Shown: positions 50,547 through 59,318 of the stretch, in pieces
How positions within the stretch are numbered: position 1 is the first letter of the stretch
How the letters are laid out: each line of letters begins with the position of its first letter
From: an uncultured Eubacteriales bacterium
GTDB taxonomy: Bacteria > Bacillota > Clostridia > Oscillospirales > Acutalibacteraceae
Direction: 5' to 3'
Assembly: GCA_900314795.1 (NCBI GenBank)
Contig: OMWP01000008.1
Location: 1-64,000 of the forward strand
DNA length: 64,000 nucleotides
The notes under the pieces: model-generated
The model's input: the letters and a program-made list of their open reading frames with translations, nothing else
Database searches by the model: none
Told to the model about the DNA's origin: nothing
Position numbers and translations under genes: made by a program

Positions 50547-51524
50547 ATGAGTGAAGCTGTTGTATCGACCAGGATTCGACTGGCGCGTAATCTTAAGGAA
50601 TACCCGTTCCCGATCCGACTTCCCGCCGATAAAGCGCGTGAGGTCGTCGATAAGGTGGGGGAGGCGCTCAAGGATTGTGAGATCAAGTTCCACCGCATCG
50701 ACCTTGACAATATCCCCGACACCATCCGCATGGCGATGATCGAACGCCACCTTGTCAGTCCCGATTTCATCAGCGAGCAGGACGGACGCGCGGTCTATCT
50801 CAGCGACGATAACACCGTGTCCATCATGGTCAACGAGGAGGATCACATCCGCCTGCAGGTCATCAAGGATGGTTTTGAGCTGAATGAGGCTTTTGTGCTG
50901 GCGGATCAGATCGATAATATTCTCTCAAAGAAATTAAACTTCGCGTTCCACGAGCGCCTCGGCTACCTGACCCAGTGTCCCACCAACCTCGGTACGGGCA
51001 TGCGCGCGTCGGTGATGCTCCATCTGCCGGCGCTTAGGATGAGCGGCGTCGTCAATCGCATCGGCGCGAATCTCAGCAAGCTCGGTCTGACGATGCGCGG
51101 ACTGTACGGCGAGAGTTCCAAGCCCGCGGGCGCGTTCTATCAGCTCTCCAATCAGGTCACCCTCGGTATCTCCGAGAAAGCGGCGATCGATAATTTGCAG
51201 AATATCACCACCCAGCTGATCGCGCAGGAGATGCGCTCCCGCGAGAATCTGCTCAACGATATCGAAGCGCAGGACAAGATCCACCGCGCTCTCGGCATTC
51301 TCAAAAGCGCCATGCTGATGGATCACAGCGAGGCGATGCAGCTGCTGTCGCTGGTACGTCTGGGTGTGAGTGAAAAGAAGCTCGAGACCCTCTCCACCGA
51401 CAGCATCGACAAGCTGATCGTTGAGATCCAGCCCGCGTCGATCATGACGCGCTTCGGCGACGATATGAGTCCCCGCGACCGCGATATCAAACGCGCGGAG
51501 ATTTTAAGAGATCGATTTAAATAA
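50547..51524 (+). CDS. mcsB: Protein arginine kinase McsB
   Basis: A 325-residue phosphagen-kinase-fold enzyme that phosphorylates arginines on CtsR and on proteins destined for ClpCP. Motifs: VVSTRIRLARNL (residues 5-16), the loop GYLTQCPTNLGTGMRASVML (about 138-157) and a C-terminal regulatory domain. Compared with many McsB proteins the N-terminus is short, starting just before the STRIRLARN motif; the ATG is 2 nt from the mcsA stop, with GGAGGG upstream. Confidence 0.95.
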   Translation: MSEAVVSTRIRLARNLKEYPFPIRLPADKAREVVDKVGEALKDCEIKFHRIDLDNIPDTIRMAMIERHLVSPDFISEQDGRAVYLSDDNTVSIMVNEEDHIRLQVIKDGFELNEAFVLADQIDNILSKKLNFAFHERLGYLTQCPTNLGTGMRASVMLHLPALRMSGVVNRIGANLSKLGLTMRGLYGESSKPAGAFYQLSNQVTLGISEKAAIDNLQNITTQLIAQEMRSRENLLNDIEAQDKIHRALGILKSAMLMDHSEAMQLLSLVRLGVSEKKLETLSTDSIDKLIVEIQPASIMTRFGDDMSPRDRDIKRAEILRDRFK

Positions 51525-51631
51525 GAGTTGGTATCGTGAATAGAATCGGGTGCGGGTGTCCCGCCCGCAATTATTCACTATTCACTATTCATTATTCACT
51601 GCGACAAAGTCGCACAAAGGAGGTAAGGTAT

Positions 51632-54067
51632 ATGAAATACACATTCAAAGGCTTTACGGAAAAAGCGAATAAGGCGTTGAATCTGGCGATCGAAAGCGCC
51701 GAGAAGCTCGGTCAAACCTATATCGGTTCCGAGCATATCCTTTTAGGCTTGTGCAAAGAAAACAGCGGCGTCGCATATACCGCGCTGCGCGACAGCGGCG
51801 TTACCGCTGAAAAGTTAGAGGCGATGATGGACAGCGATAACAGCGTCGTCACCCTGTCTCCGAACGATTTTACCCCGCGTACCAAGCGCGTGATGCAGAC
51901 CGCAGTGATGTACTCGGCGCGTACCGGTTCCGGCTATGTCGGCACCGAGCACCTGTTGGTTGCTCTCTTGTCCGACCGCGACAGCTACGCGATCCGCTAT
52001 CTGCGCGCCCTCGGCGTTACCCCGCAGACGATCGCCGACCATATGAGTGCAAGCCTTGAAAACGAACAGCAAGGCGGTTTTGAAAGCAGCGGCGCTCCGT
52101 CTGCCGAGGGTGACAGCAAGACGCTCGACAGCTTCTCGCGCGATCTGACCAAGGCGGCAAAGAACGGCGAGATCGACCCTGTCATCGGCAGGGATGAAGA
52201 AATCAAGCGTATCATCCAGATCCTCTCCCGCCGTACCAAGAACAACCCCTGTCTGATCGGCGAGCCGGGCGTCGGCAAGACCGCGATCGCCGAGGGTCTG
52301 GCGCTGAAGATCGCCAACGGCGAGGTGCCGGAGCATCTGCGCGACAAGCGCGTGGTAGCGCTCGACCTCACCGGTATGATCGCCGGTACCAAGTACCGCG
52401 GCGAGTTTGAGGATCGTATCAAGAACGCGATCGACGAGGTCAAAAAGAGCAAGAATATCATCCTCTTCATCGACGAGCTGCACACCATCATCGGCGCTGG
52501 CGCGGCAGAGGGTAGTGCCGACGCGGCGAATATTCTCAAGCCGTCACTGGCGCGCGGCGACTTCCAGGTCATCGGCGCGACGACCCTCGAGGAGTACCGC
52601 AAGTATATCGAGAAGGACGCCGCTTTGGAGCGTCGCTTCCAGCCCGTCAAGGTCGGTGAGCCGAGCGAAGAGGATGCGATTGAGATCCTCAAGGGTCTGC
52701 GCGACCGCTATGAAGCGCACCACAAGGTCAAGATCTCCGATGAAGCGATCGAGGCGGCGGTCAAGCTCAGCTCCCGCTATATCGCCGACCGCTATCTGCC
52801 CGACAAGGCGATCGATCTGGTCGATGAGGCGGCTTCCAAGGTGCGCTTGAGCGCCTTGACCTATCCGAACGAGATCAAGGATCTCGAGGCGGATCTCGAA
52901 CAGCTCGAGAGCGAAAAGACCGCCGCGATCAGCGAACAGGATTTTGAGCGTGCGGCACAGCTGCGCGACGAGCAAAAGAACATTTCCGAACAGCTCGAAA
53001 AAGCAAAGTCGGGCTGGGAGGAGAGCACGAAGGAGAGCGACCATGAGGTCAGCGCCGAGGATATCGCCGCGATCGTCTCCGCATGGACGAACATCCCCGT
53101 CGTTGAATTGACGCGCGAGGAATCCGACCGTCTGCTCAATATGGAGAAGATCCTGCATGAGCGTGTGATCGGACAGGATGAAGCGGTCTCCGCCGTGTCC
53201 AGAGCGATCCGCCGCGGCAGAGTCGGCATCAAGGATCCCAAGCGTCCGACAGGCTCGTTCATCTTCCTCGGTCCCACGGGCGTCGGTAAGACGGAGCTGT
53301 GCAAGGCGCTGGCACAGGCGATGTTCGGCGACGAGAACGCTATGCTCCGCCTCGATATGAGCGAGTATATGGAGAAGCACACCGTGTCTCGTCTGGTCGG
53401 TTCGCCTCCCGGCTACGTCGGCTACGACGAGGGCGGTCAGCTGACCGAGGCGGTACGCCGCAAGCCCTATTCGGTGGTTCTCTTTGACGAGATCGAAAAG
53501 GCGCATCCCGATGTATTCAACATGCTCCTGCAAATTCTCGAGGACGGCCGTTTGACGGACAGTCAGGGTCGCACGGTGGACTTCAAGAACACGATCATCA
53601 TCATGACCTCTAATGTCGGCGCGCGCAGGATCACCGATCACGCTAACGCGCTCGGCTTTGACGGCAACGGTGAGACAAAGAAGGATGTCGACGTCCGCGA
53701 GCTGGTACTCGGCGAACTCAAGCAGGTGTTCCGTCCCGAGTTCCTCAACCGTGTGGACGACATCATTGTGTTCAACAAGCTCACCAAGCCTGAGATCGAG
53801 CAGATCGCAAGACTGATGCTGAACACGCTGACAAAGCGTCTGGAGTCACTCGGCGTCAAAATCACCTTCACCGATAAGGCAGTCGAGAAGATCGCCGACG
53901 AGGGCTTTGACGATACCTACGGTGCGCGTCCCCTGCGCAGAGCGATCGTCACCAATATCGAGGATAAGCTCAGCGAGCGGATGCTCGAGCCCGACTTCGA
54001 CAGCACCAAGCCGATCACCTGCGATCACGACGGTGAGAAGTTCACTTTTAATTCTAAAGAAGAATAA
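51632..54067 (+). CDS. clpC: ATP-dependent Clp protease ATP-binding subunit ClpC
   Basis: An 811-residue HSP100 unfoldase that feeds ClpP. Two Clp-N repeats (residues 1-140), AAA1 with Walker A GEPGVGKTA (about residue 210), a UVR-containing middle domain (DFERAAQLRDEQ), AAA2 with GPTGVGKTE (about residue 547) and a C-terminal ClpB-D2-small domain. AAGGAGG precedes ATG 51632. The ORF extends to 51536 through a Family F repeat (ttcactattcactattcat), which is rejected as coding. It closes the CtsR operon. Confidence 0.97.
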   Translation: MKYTFKGFTEKANKALNLAIESAEKLGQTYIGSEHILLGLCKENSGVAYTALRDSGVTAEKLEAMMDSDNSVVTLSPNDFTPRTKRVMQTAVMYSARTGSGYVGTEHLLVALLSDRDSYAIRYLRALGVTPQTIADHMSASLENEQQGGFESSGAPSAEGDSKTLDSFSRDLTKAAKNGEIDPVIGRDEEIKRIIQILSRRTKNNPCLIGEPGVGKTAIAEGLALKIANGEVPEHLRDKRVVALDLTGMIAGTKYRGEFEDRIKNAIDEVKKSKNIILFIDELHTIIGAGAAEGSADAANILKPSLARGDFQVIGATTLEEYRKYIEKDAALERRFQPVKVGEPSEEDAIEILKGLRDRYEAHHKVKISDEAIEAAVKLSSRYIADRYLPDKAIDLVDEAASKVRLSALTYPNEIKDLEADLEQLESEKTAAISEQDFERAAQLRDEQKNISEQLEKAKSGWEESTKESDHEVSAEDIAAIVSAWTNIPVVELTREESDRLLNMEKILHERVIGQDEAVSAVSRAIRRGRVGIKDPKRPTGSFIFLGPTGVGKTELCKALAQAMFGDENAMLRLDMSEYMEKHTVSRLVGSPPGYVGYDEGGQLTEAVRRKPYSVVLFDEIEKAHPDVFNMLLQILEDGRLTDSQGRTVDFKNTIIIMTSNVGARRITDHANALGFDGNGETKKDVDVRELVLGELKQVFRPEFLNRVDDIIVFNKLTKPEIEQIARLMLNTLTKRLESLGVKITFTDKAVEKIADEGFDDTYGARPLRRAIVTNIEDKLSERMLEPDFDSTKPITCDHDGEKFTFNSKEE

Positions 54068-54082
54068 AACACACATCATAAA

Positions 54083-54117
54083 GGCGGCACAGCATACGGT
54101 TGTGCCGCCGATTTTTT
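54083..54117 (+). terminator. Terminator of the ctsR-clpC operon
   Basis: A perfect 9-bp stem ggcggcaca/tgtgccgcc (54083-54091, 54101-54109) is followed by gatttttt. Confidence 0.95.
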
Positions 54118-54125
54118 GCAAACAG

Positions 54126-54155
54126 GAATATTCTTTTTCATCCTGCTCATACTAT
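54126..54155 (+). promoter_or_regulatory. Candidate sigma-E (or sigma-K) promoter of the coat genes
   Basis: GAATATT at 54126-54132, a 15-nt spacer, and CATACTAT at 54148-54155. This fits the mother-cell consensus well (ATATT, 13-15 nt, CATANNNT) and no sigma-A promoter is evident. Confidence 0.6.
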
Positions 54156-54183
54156 CATTACCAAATCAAACGGAGGTAATGAT

Positions 54184-54357
54184 ATGACCGACAAAGAGTT
54201 GCTCTATATCGAGGACGCCCTCGGACACGAGCAGTATTTTCAACAGAAGTGTAAGGAAACCGCTCAAAGCCTCAGTGACCCCGAGCTCAAAACATGCGTA
54301 GAGAATCTGACCACCCGCCACTCCCAGATTTTCAACCGCTTCTATTCACTGCTGTAA
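54184..54357 (+). CDS. Small spore-coat-associated protein, 57 aa
   Basis: A 57-residue helical, soluble protein (LLYIEDALGHEQYFQQKCKE...). It is the usual small partner gene upstream of a CotF-type coat protein in clostridia. CGGAGGT precedes ATG 54184. The ORF could open at 54100 but that start overlaps the clpC terminator. The second gene starts 12 nt downstream. A sigma-E-like promoter and the neighbour argue for a coat role; no biochemical role is known. Confidence 0.75.
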   Translation: MTDKELLYIEDALGHEQYFQQKCKETAQSLSDPELKTCVENLTTRHSQIFNRFYSLL

Positions 54358-54369
54358 GGAGGAACTACG

Positions 54370-54618
54370 ATGGATGACAAGAACCTGATGCAAAACCTGC
54401 TGCTGCTCGAAAAGGGCTGCTGTGACCTGTACCTGCACGGCGCGGTCGAATCCGCGACCCAAAACGTCCTCGGCGCGTTCAACTCCGCGCTCGACGACTC
54501 CCTGTCCATGCAGGACGAGATCTACTCGAAGATGACCAACAAGGGCTGGTACAATGTCTGTGATGTAGAACAGACCAAGATCGACCAGCTGCGCCAAAAG
54601 TTTTCCACTGCGCAGTAA
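54370..54618 (+). CDS. Spore coat protein, CotF family
   Basis: An 82-residue helical protein of the Coat_F type (PF07875): it has the pattern ATQNVLGAFNSALDDSLSMQ with a C-terminal WYNVCDVEQTKIDQLRQKF. CotF-type proteins are ferritin-like helical bundles located in the spore coat. AGGAGGAA precedes ATG 54370. It forms a two-gene operon with the small ORF upstream. Confidence 0.85.
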   Translation: MDDKNLMQNLLLLEKGCCDLYLHGAVESATQNVLGAFNSALDDSLSMQDEIYSKMTNKGWYNVCDVEQTKIDQLRQKFSTAQ

Positions 54619-54673
54619 ACGGTAGTTTGACTGCCTTTGCGAAAGCGTGATCCGCAGACAGACTCTTACCTTG

Positions 54674-54712
54674 TAGGGTGCGGCGACACGCATGTCCGAC
54701 GTACCGAAATCA
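54674..54712 (+). repeat. Family E divergent copy
   Basis: It reads gtagggtgcggcgacacgca and on to tgtccgacgtacc. The arms are degenerate compared with the main copies. Confidence 0.4.
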
Positions 54713-54724
54713 TTGCAATAAATC

Positions 54725-54766
54725 AAAAAACAACGGCTGTCTGACGCGTTTTTCAGGCAGCCGTTG
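54725..54766 (-). terminator. Terminator of gpsA
   Basis: On the minus strand a perfect 9-bp stem caacggctg/cagccgttg (54766-54758, 54739-54731), with further inner pairing, is followed by ttttttgatt. Confidence 0.88.
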
Positions 54767-54803
54767 TTGTGTTGTATCAATATCATATCATTCCAATATA
54801 GAA

Positions 54804-55766
54804 TTAAAACTCCTCTTTGATCGATCGGGTGAAGAGGGCGGAGAGCTCGTCTTTCGCGTTGCTGTTCTCGAAGAGGATACGATAGACGGCGCTCGTGATC
54901 GGCAGGTCGACGCCCAGCTGTTCGCCGAGCCTGACCATCGCCTTGCTGGTCATCACGCCCTCGGCGAGCTTCTCGAATTTCTCGCCCTTGACGTACATTT
55001 CACCGAAGCGTCGGTTGTGGCTCCACGGTGAGAACAGGGTCGCTTCATAGTCGCCCAAGTGGCACAGTCCGTAGGCGGAGAGCTCGTTGCCGCCCGCGGC
55101 TTTGATCAATCGAGCGACCTCGCGTGTGCCGCGTGCCATGAGTGCGCCCTTGATGGAGGTGCAGCCGGCGCCGTCCAGCATGCCTGCGGCGATACCGACG
55201 ACGTTCTTTGCCGCTGCGCCGATCTCTGAGCCGATCAGGTCGGTGCCGAGGTAGAAGCGGATCAGCTCGCTGTTGAAGCTATGTACCAGCTTGTCTTTGA
55301 CCTCTTCGTTCTCGGAGTCGATGACCATACAGTTCGGGATGCCCTTGACATAATCCTGCGGATGACCGGGACCGACCCACACCGCGACAGGCGTTTTGTC
55401 GGTATCGACAAAGTCTGATACGACCTGCGTCAGGCGCTTACCGGTGCTTTCTTCGATGCCTTTCATGCACAGCACGATGATCTTGCCGTCAAGGTCGTAC
55501 TCTGTGATGGTCTGCATGTAATCGCGCAGACACTGCGCAGAGATGGAGATCACGATCACCTCGGCACGCTCGATGGCGAATTGGTGGTCATAGGTGACGG
55601 TGATGCTCTCGGGGTAGGTGAGATAGTCGTTATGATGGGTTTTGAGGAGCTGTTGCAGCTCGGGGGCGTTCTGAAGTCCGCAGGATACCACCTCGTGACC
55701 GATGCGGTCAAGGTACCACGCGATACAGCTGCCCCAGCGTCCGCAGCCTAAAACAGAAATCTTCAT
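54804..55766 (-). CDS. gpsA: NAD(P)H-dependent glycerol-3-phosphate dehydrogenase
   Basis: A 320-residue enzyme that makes sn-glycerol 3-phosphate for phospholipids. The dinucleotide fold begins MKISVLGCGRWGSCIAWYL with GxGxxG at residues 7-12. KNVVGIAAGM (about residues 185-194; catalytic lysine) and LMARGTREVARL are family motifs. AAGGAG lies just before ATG 55766. A terminator-like hairpin sits 17-40 nt upstream of the start (separate entry). Confidence 0.93.
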   Translation of the reverse strand: MKISVLGCGRWGSCIAWYLDRIGHEVVSCGLQNAPELQQLLKTHHNDYLTYPESITVTYDHQFAIERAEVIVISISAQCLRDYMQTITEYDLDGKIIVLCMKGIEESTGKRLTQVVSDFVDTDKTPVAVWVGPGHPQDYVKGIPNCMVIDSENEEVKDKLVHSFNSELIRFYLGTDLIGSEIGAAAKNVVGIAAGMLDGAGCTSIKGALMARGTREVARLIKAAGGNELSAYGLCHLGDYEATLFSPWSHNRRFGEMYVKGEKFEKLAEGVMTSKAMVRLGEQLGVDLPITSAVYRILFENSNAKDELSALFTRSIKEEF

Positions 55767-55782
55767 ATGTTTCTCCTTAAAT

Positions 55783-55805
55783 GAAAAAAGGCGGTTTCAT
55801 CCGCC
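55783..55805 (-). terminator. Terminator or attenuator in front of gpsA
   Basis: On the minus strand ggcgg-atgaaa-ccgcc (55805-55790) is followed by tttttt and then the gpsA ribosome site. It may end upstream transcripts or regulate gpsA. Confidence 0.6.
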
Positions 55806-55852
55806 GGTTATTGGTTACTGATAGGAATCCGGTGTGGGAAAACCCACCCTTC

Positions 55853-55982
55853 AGCAGTAGCACACAGCCAATCAGCGTTCGCCTTTGGCTCCGCTTCTTG
55901 GGTGTGCCTTGCATGGGTGCTGTTAGCCAAATCAGCTAACGCATGGGTGCTGTAACCAAAATCAAGATTTTGACAGCACCTC
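55853..55982 (-). repeat. Family A element, copy A5 (inverted, with an internal duplication)
   Basis: On the minus strand: ggtgctgt (55980-55973) and acagcacc (55953-55946) form hairpin 1, and an extra gttagctgatttggctaac-acagcaccc copy follows (55940-55911). Hairpin 2 has arms ggcacac (55908-55902) and gtgtgct (55865-55859). The stem-2 sequence differs from the other copies at both arms. Confidence 0.8.
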
Positions 55983-56002
55983 AAAAGATTGGGACAGCAC
56001 CT

Positions 56003-56178
56003 CAATTATTCACTATTCATTCTTCAATCTTCAGTTTTCAGTTTTTTATAGGTATCCCGCCTGACCGTAACGGTCTTGAGATAACCTGCCTACACGATGA
56101 CAGGTGGGTGCCCGCCCTGCGGCTTTAGGCTCCCTTCGTCCAAATGGATGGGAGGTCTGCACACCGCCGAAGGAGCTA
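56003..56178. repeat. Repeat patchwork upstream of gpsA
   Basis: It contains Family F units (attattcactattcattctt, 56003-56042) and a Family D-like piece (ggctcccttcgtccaaatgg, about 56126-56145, with gatgggag). There is no gene between 55767 and 56457. Confidence 0.5.
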
Positions 56179-56266
56179 AGCTCCCGATTTAAAAGTTGTA
56201 GGGTTATTTGCGACCGATACGCGGGTCAGGCAGGATGTTGACGGATCAAAAAGGTTTTGTTAAGCG

Positions 56267-56446
56267 GTTGAGATTGCCACATCGTCGTCGCTCGCCGTAT
56301 TCGGCAGGCATATCCGGTTGGTATGCCTTGACCTCATGTGGCGGCTCCTCCTCTCCCCAAAAAGCACTGCTTTTTGGGGACCCCGAAGAGCCTCGCAATG
56401 ACGATTAATGTGTGATTTGAGATTGCGACTTGCAATGACAATTCCA
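56267..56446. repeat. Family C element with module B in its loop, plus a second Family C unit
   Basis: The arms ggttgagattgccac (56267-56280) and cctcgcaatgac (56391-56402) enclose module B. A second unit, tttgagattgcgacttgcaat, follows at 56417-56440. Confidence 0.8.
56281..56392 (+). repeat. Module B, copy B2 (nested in Family C)
   Basis: Hairpins: aggcata/tatgcct (56306-56312, 56322-56328) around tccggttgg, and ccccaaaaagc/gctttttgggg (56355-56365, 56369-56379). Copy B1 has aagcgta/tacgctt and ccccataac/gttatgggg at the same places. Confidence 0.85.
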
Positions 56447-56457
56447 ATTTAACAGCC

Positions 56458-56772
56458 TTATTTCTTTTCCTCGTTTTCTTCCTCGACGTCGTCGAAAAGC
56501 TCTTCAAAACGCTTCTCAAAGATTGCGCTGAGTTCATCTAACAGGGCTTCATCCTGAACCTCGGCGAGCTGTTCCTCGCCGTTTTCTTCGATGACCTCCA
56601 TGATGTAGTACTCGCCGCTGTCATCCACGCTGTCCTTTGCGTTATCATAGATGGGATACAGCGCGTAGAAAACGCCTTTTTCGTTTTCGATGGTATCAAG
56701 GATCTCAAAGTTGTGTTCAACATTATCCTCATCGATCAAAGTGATCAAATCGGGCTTATAACTATTGTCCAT
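56458..56772 (-). CDS. DUF1292 family protein
   Basis: A 104-residue, very acidic protein (LITLIDEDNVEHNFEILDTIE; YYIMEVIEENGEEQ; poly-Glu tail ending EEENEEKK). It resembles DUF1292 (Bacillus YrzB), a conserved Firmicutes protein of unknown function. It is a single gene. The sequence upstream (right side) is AT-rich. Family C repeats follow its stop. Confidence 0.85.
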   Translation of the reverse strand: MDNSYKPDLITLIDEDNVEHNFEILDTIENEKGVFYALYPIYDNAKDSVDDSGEYYIMEVIEENGEEQLAEVQDEALLDELSAIFEKRFEELFDDVEEENEEKK

Positions 56773-56933
56773 TCATTACCTCAAACTTGTTTTCTTTAAT
56801 ATGATTTTACTATGACATCGGCGTGAAGTCAAGTGATTTTTGTAAGATTTCACAATAAAAATCATGGATAGATCGTGATGAAAAAATAATGTGATATCAG
56901 GTCGGTTTTCGGATAGGTTTTTTTGAGAATATA

Positions 56934-56962
56934 TTGAAAAAAATGGTGAAATATAGTATAAT
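56934..56962 (+). promoter_or_regulatory. Sigma-A promoter of the sugar transferase operon
   Basis: TTGAAA at 56934-56939, a 17-nt spacer, and a perfect TATAAT at 56957-56962, in an AT-rich stretch without genes (56773-57067). Confidence 0.8.
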
Positions 56963-57067
56963 ATTTCCGATTATAGGCTTTTATTCAGCGTAGAATAGTA
57001 TCAAGACATTACTGCATAGTAATGAATGGAACTGTTTTGTGACAGAACCGATACGTTCGGAGGCAAT

Positions 57068-57769
57068 ATGATTCTTTTACCGTTTAAAGAATTACCTCGT
57101 GAATTCCGATGCGACGAGGTAAAAAAATATTATGATATCTTAGATAAAAAGCGATTCAGTCTGTTTTTAAAGCGTGTGATGGATATCCTTCTGTCGCTGA
57201 TCATGATCGTGCTGCTTTTGCTGCCCATGGCGGTGATTGCGATCATCATCAAGCTGACGTCAAAAGGCCCCGTGCTGTATAAGCAGGTGCGCGTCACGAC
57301 CAACAACAAACGCTTCAAGATCTGGAAGTTCCGCACCATGACCGTGGGCGCTGATCAACAGGGCGCGCTGGTCACCTCGGCGCATGATAACCGCGTGACC
57401 GGCATCGGAAAGACCCTGCGCAAATTCCGCTTGGATGAGCTGCCGCAGGCGTTCCATGTGCTGTCCGGCAAGATGAGCTTTGTCGGCACACGCCCCGAGG
57501 TCGTCAAGTATGTGGAGCGGTACACGCCCGAGATGATGGCGACGTTGTTGATGCCCGCCGGTATCACCTCGCTCGCCTCCATCCGCTTCAAGGATGAGGA
57601 CGCGATGATCGGTGATGTCAGCGATCCCGATGAGGTGGATCGCATTTATGTGGAAGAGATCCTTCCCAAAAAGATGACATATAATCTGGAGTATATTTCC
57701 CGCTTCGGGTTCAGAAGAGATATCTACCTGATGTTATCCACCGTCAAACATGTTTTTACCGGTGACTGA
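57068..57769 (+). CDS. Bacterial sugar transferase (initiating phosphoglycosyltransferase)
   Basis: A 233-residue WcaJ/PglC-like enzyme that moves a sugar phosphate onto undecaprenyl phosphate to start exopolysaccharide synthesis. One membrane helix (about residues 36-63, after KRVMDILLS) is followed by FKIWKFRTMTVGAD, KFRLDELPQ and LSGKMSFVGTRPE, the catalytic motifs. GGAGG lies 4 nt before ATG 57068; an in-frame ATG at 57026 has no ribosome site. The next gene is an O-antigen-ligase-like protein, so both serve surface polysaccharide. Confidence 0.93.
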   Translation: MILLPFKELPREFRCDEVKKYYDILDKKRFSLFLKRVMDILLSLIMIVLLLLPMAVIAIIIKLTSKGPVLYKQVRVTTNNKRFKIWKFRTMTVGADQQGALVTSAHDNRVTGIGKTLRKFRLDELPQAFHVLSGKMSFVGTRPEVVKYVERYTPEMMATLLMPAGITSLASIRFKDEDAMIGDVSDPDEVDRIYVEEILPKKMTYNLEYISRFGFRRDIYLMLSTVKHVFTGD

Positions 57770-57790
57770 CATTTGTAGTTGAGGATGGTT

Positions 57791-59257
57791 ATGAGTAAGT
57801 TCAAAAAAGTGCTTTTGGATACCTCGTTGTTTCGGCGCAGCTATGTGATCTGTATGTTCTGCAGTAACCTGTCGTTCATACTGATCCCTGCGTATGCGGT
57901 GCTTGCCGTGCTGTTTGTCTGGGGCGTGTTCCTGATGATCTACAATGCGGTCAAGCATCGTACCGTTTTGAAAACGCGTTACGGCTTATGGCTGTTCGCG
58001 TTTGTGGTGACGTCGCTGGTGACGATGATCGTGCATATGGCGAGCTCGTTTTTGTATAACGCCTACAATCTCATTATGCTGCTGCATGTGTCGATGTGCT
58101 TCTTTGTATTCTATTCCGTACATACCGAAAAGCACCTCAACTTCCGCCGCGAGTTGTATTCCATCTGCCGCTTCATCGTCTACACGACCACGGTGCTGGG
58201 CATTCTCGGACTGGCATTTTTGATGGCGGAGATCAGCTTTGAGGTATTATGGTTCAAGTTCATCGTCTACGAGAACCGCTTTGACGGTATGTTCATCAAT
58301 CCGAATCTGCTCGGATTTGTCGCGGTGGTGGCGATATTCTGCTGCCATATGCTGCTCAAAAAGGATTTCATCGCGATCTCGGGTCGTGAGCGCGTCAGCC
58401 GAATCTGGATCGGCTCGTGTGTCGCTGTTAACGCGATCTCCCTGCTGCTCTGCGACTCCAACGGTGCGTTGGCGCTGTTGATAGGATACGCGATATTCTT
58501 TGTGATATACAAGATGTTCGGCTCCGAGTCGAAGTTCACCGTGCGGCAGATCGTCACTAAATCCGCCGCATGCCTTGCCGCGGGACTGGTCATCGTGATG
58601 GCGATGTTCTTTGTCCGCAATGTGACACAGGCGGGCTTTGTGCAGATCATGCATACGGCAGAATCCTCGTCGGAGATCACCGGTGATCCCGTGACCGATA
58701 AGATCGCGCAGGATGAGGCAGCCGTGACCTTTGAGCATGAGAACTCCAACATCGACTCGGGTCGCTTTGTGCTATGGCAACAGGCGTCGAAGATGTTTTT
58801 GCAGGATCCGATCCTCGGTATCGGCAAGGGCAATATCTACGAATACGGCACCCGTATCTTTGAGGACGGGCTCAAGTTTTCGGATAAGTACGGAGCGCTG
58901 GCGCCCGTTATGACGGATTTCCACAACGGCTATATCACGATACTGGTATGCTCGGGCGTGGTCGGATTCGTGCTGTTCAGTATCTTCGGACTGCGGTTTT
59001 TCAAGCATATCACGATGCATGTCTTTCGGGATGACAGCCTGCATGAGAGCGTGCTGCCGTGTATGTACTCGTTCTTGTGCTCCTATCTGATCTACTCGTT
59101 CATTGAGGTAGGCTTGCTGCTGAATCCGACGTTCACGATCATCTTCTTCTGGCTGATCCTCGGGTACACCTCATGCTTCCTTGTCAAATACGAGCCTGAC
59201 AGCACGCTCGGCACCTTCGTTCTGTTCGGGCGCACCTTCCGCAAGAGCATTTTGTAA
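57791..59257 (+). CDS. O-antigen ligase/polymerase family membrane protein
   Basis: A 488-residue polytopic protein with about 10-12 hydrophobic helices and a long extracytoplasmic loop (about residues 280-360) containing GRFVLWQQASKMFLQDPILG, the Wzy_C-type motif of O-antigen ligases and polymerases. It is expected to polymerise or ligate lipid-linked polysaccharide. TGAGG precedes ATG 57791. It follows the sugar transferase by 21 nt. No glycosyltransferases, flippase or chain-length gene is nearby; cpsCD-like genes are 47 kb away. Confidence 0.85.
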   Translation: MSKFKKVLLDTSLFRRSYVICMFCSNLSFILIPAYAVLAVLFVWGVFLMIYNAVKHRTVLKTRYGLWLFAFVVTSLVTMIVHMASSFLYNAYNLIMLLHVSMCFFVFYSVHTEKHLNFRRELYSICRFIVYTTTVLGILGLAFLMAEISFEVLWFKFIVYENRFDGMFINPNLLGFVAVVAIFCCHMLLKKDFIAISGRERVSRIWIGSCVAVNAISLLLCDSNGALALLIGYAIFFVIYKMFGSESKFTVRQIVTKSAACLAAGLVIVMAMFFVRNVTQAGFVQIMHTAESSSEITGDPVTDKIAQDEAAVTFEHENSNIDSGRFVLWQQASKMFLQDPILGIGKGNIYEYGTRIFEDGLKFSDKYGALAPVMTDFHNGYITILVCSGVVGFVLFSIFGLRFFKHITMHVFRDDSLHESVLPCMYSFLCSYLIYSFIEVGLLLNPTFTIIFFWLILGYTSCFLVKYEPDSTLGTFVLFGRTFRKSIL

Positions 59258-59318
59258 GAAGCATTCAACTATTTGCATGAATCGGTGAAATCATCCGATA
59301 ATATCCGTGGTGATAAAA

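Noticed and set aside
51536-51631. An N-terminal extension of ClpC
   Set aside because: The extra residues are encoded by the Family F repeat (attcactattcactattc); the canonical ClpC start with AAGGAGG is at 51632.
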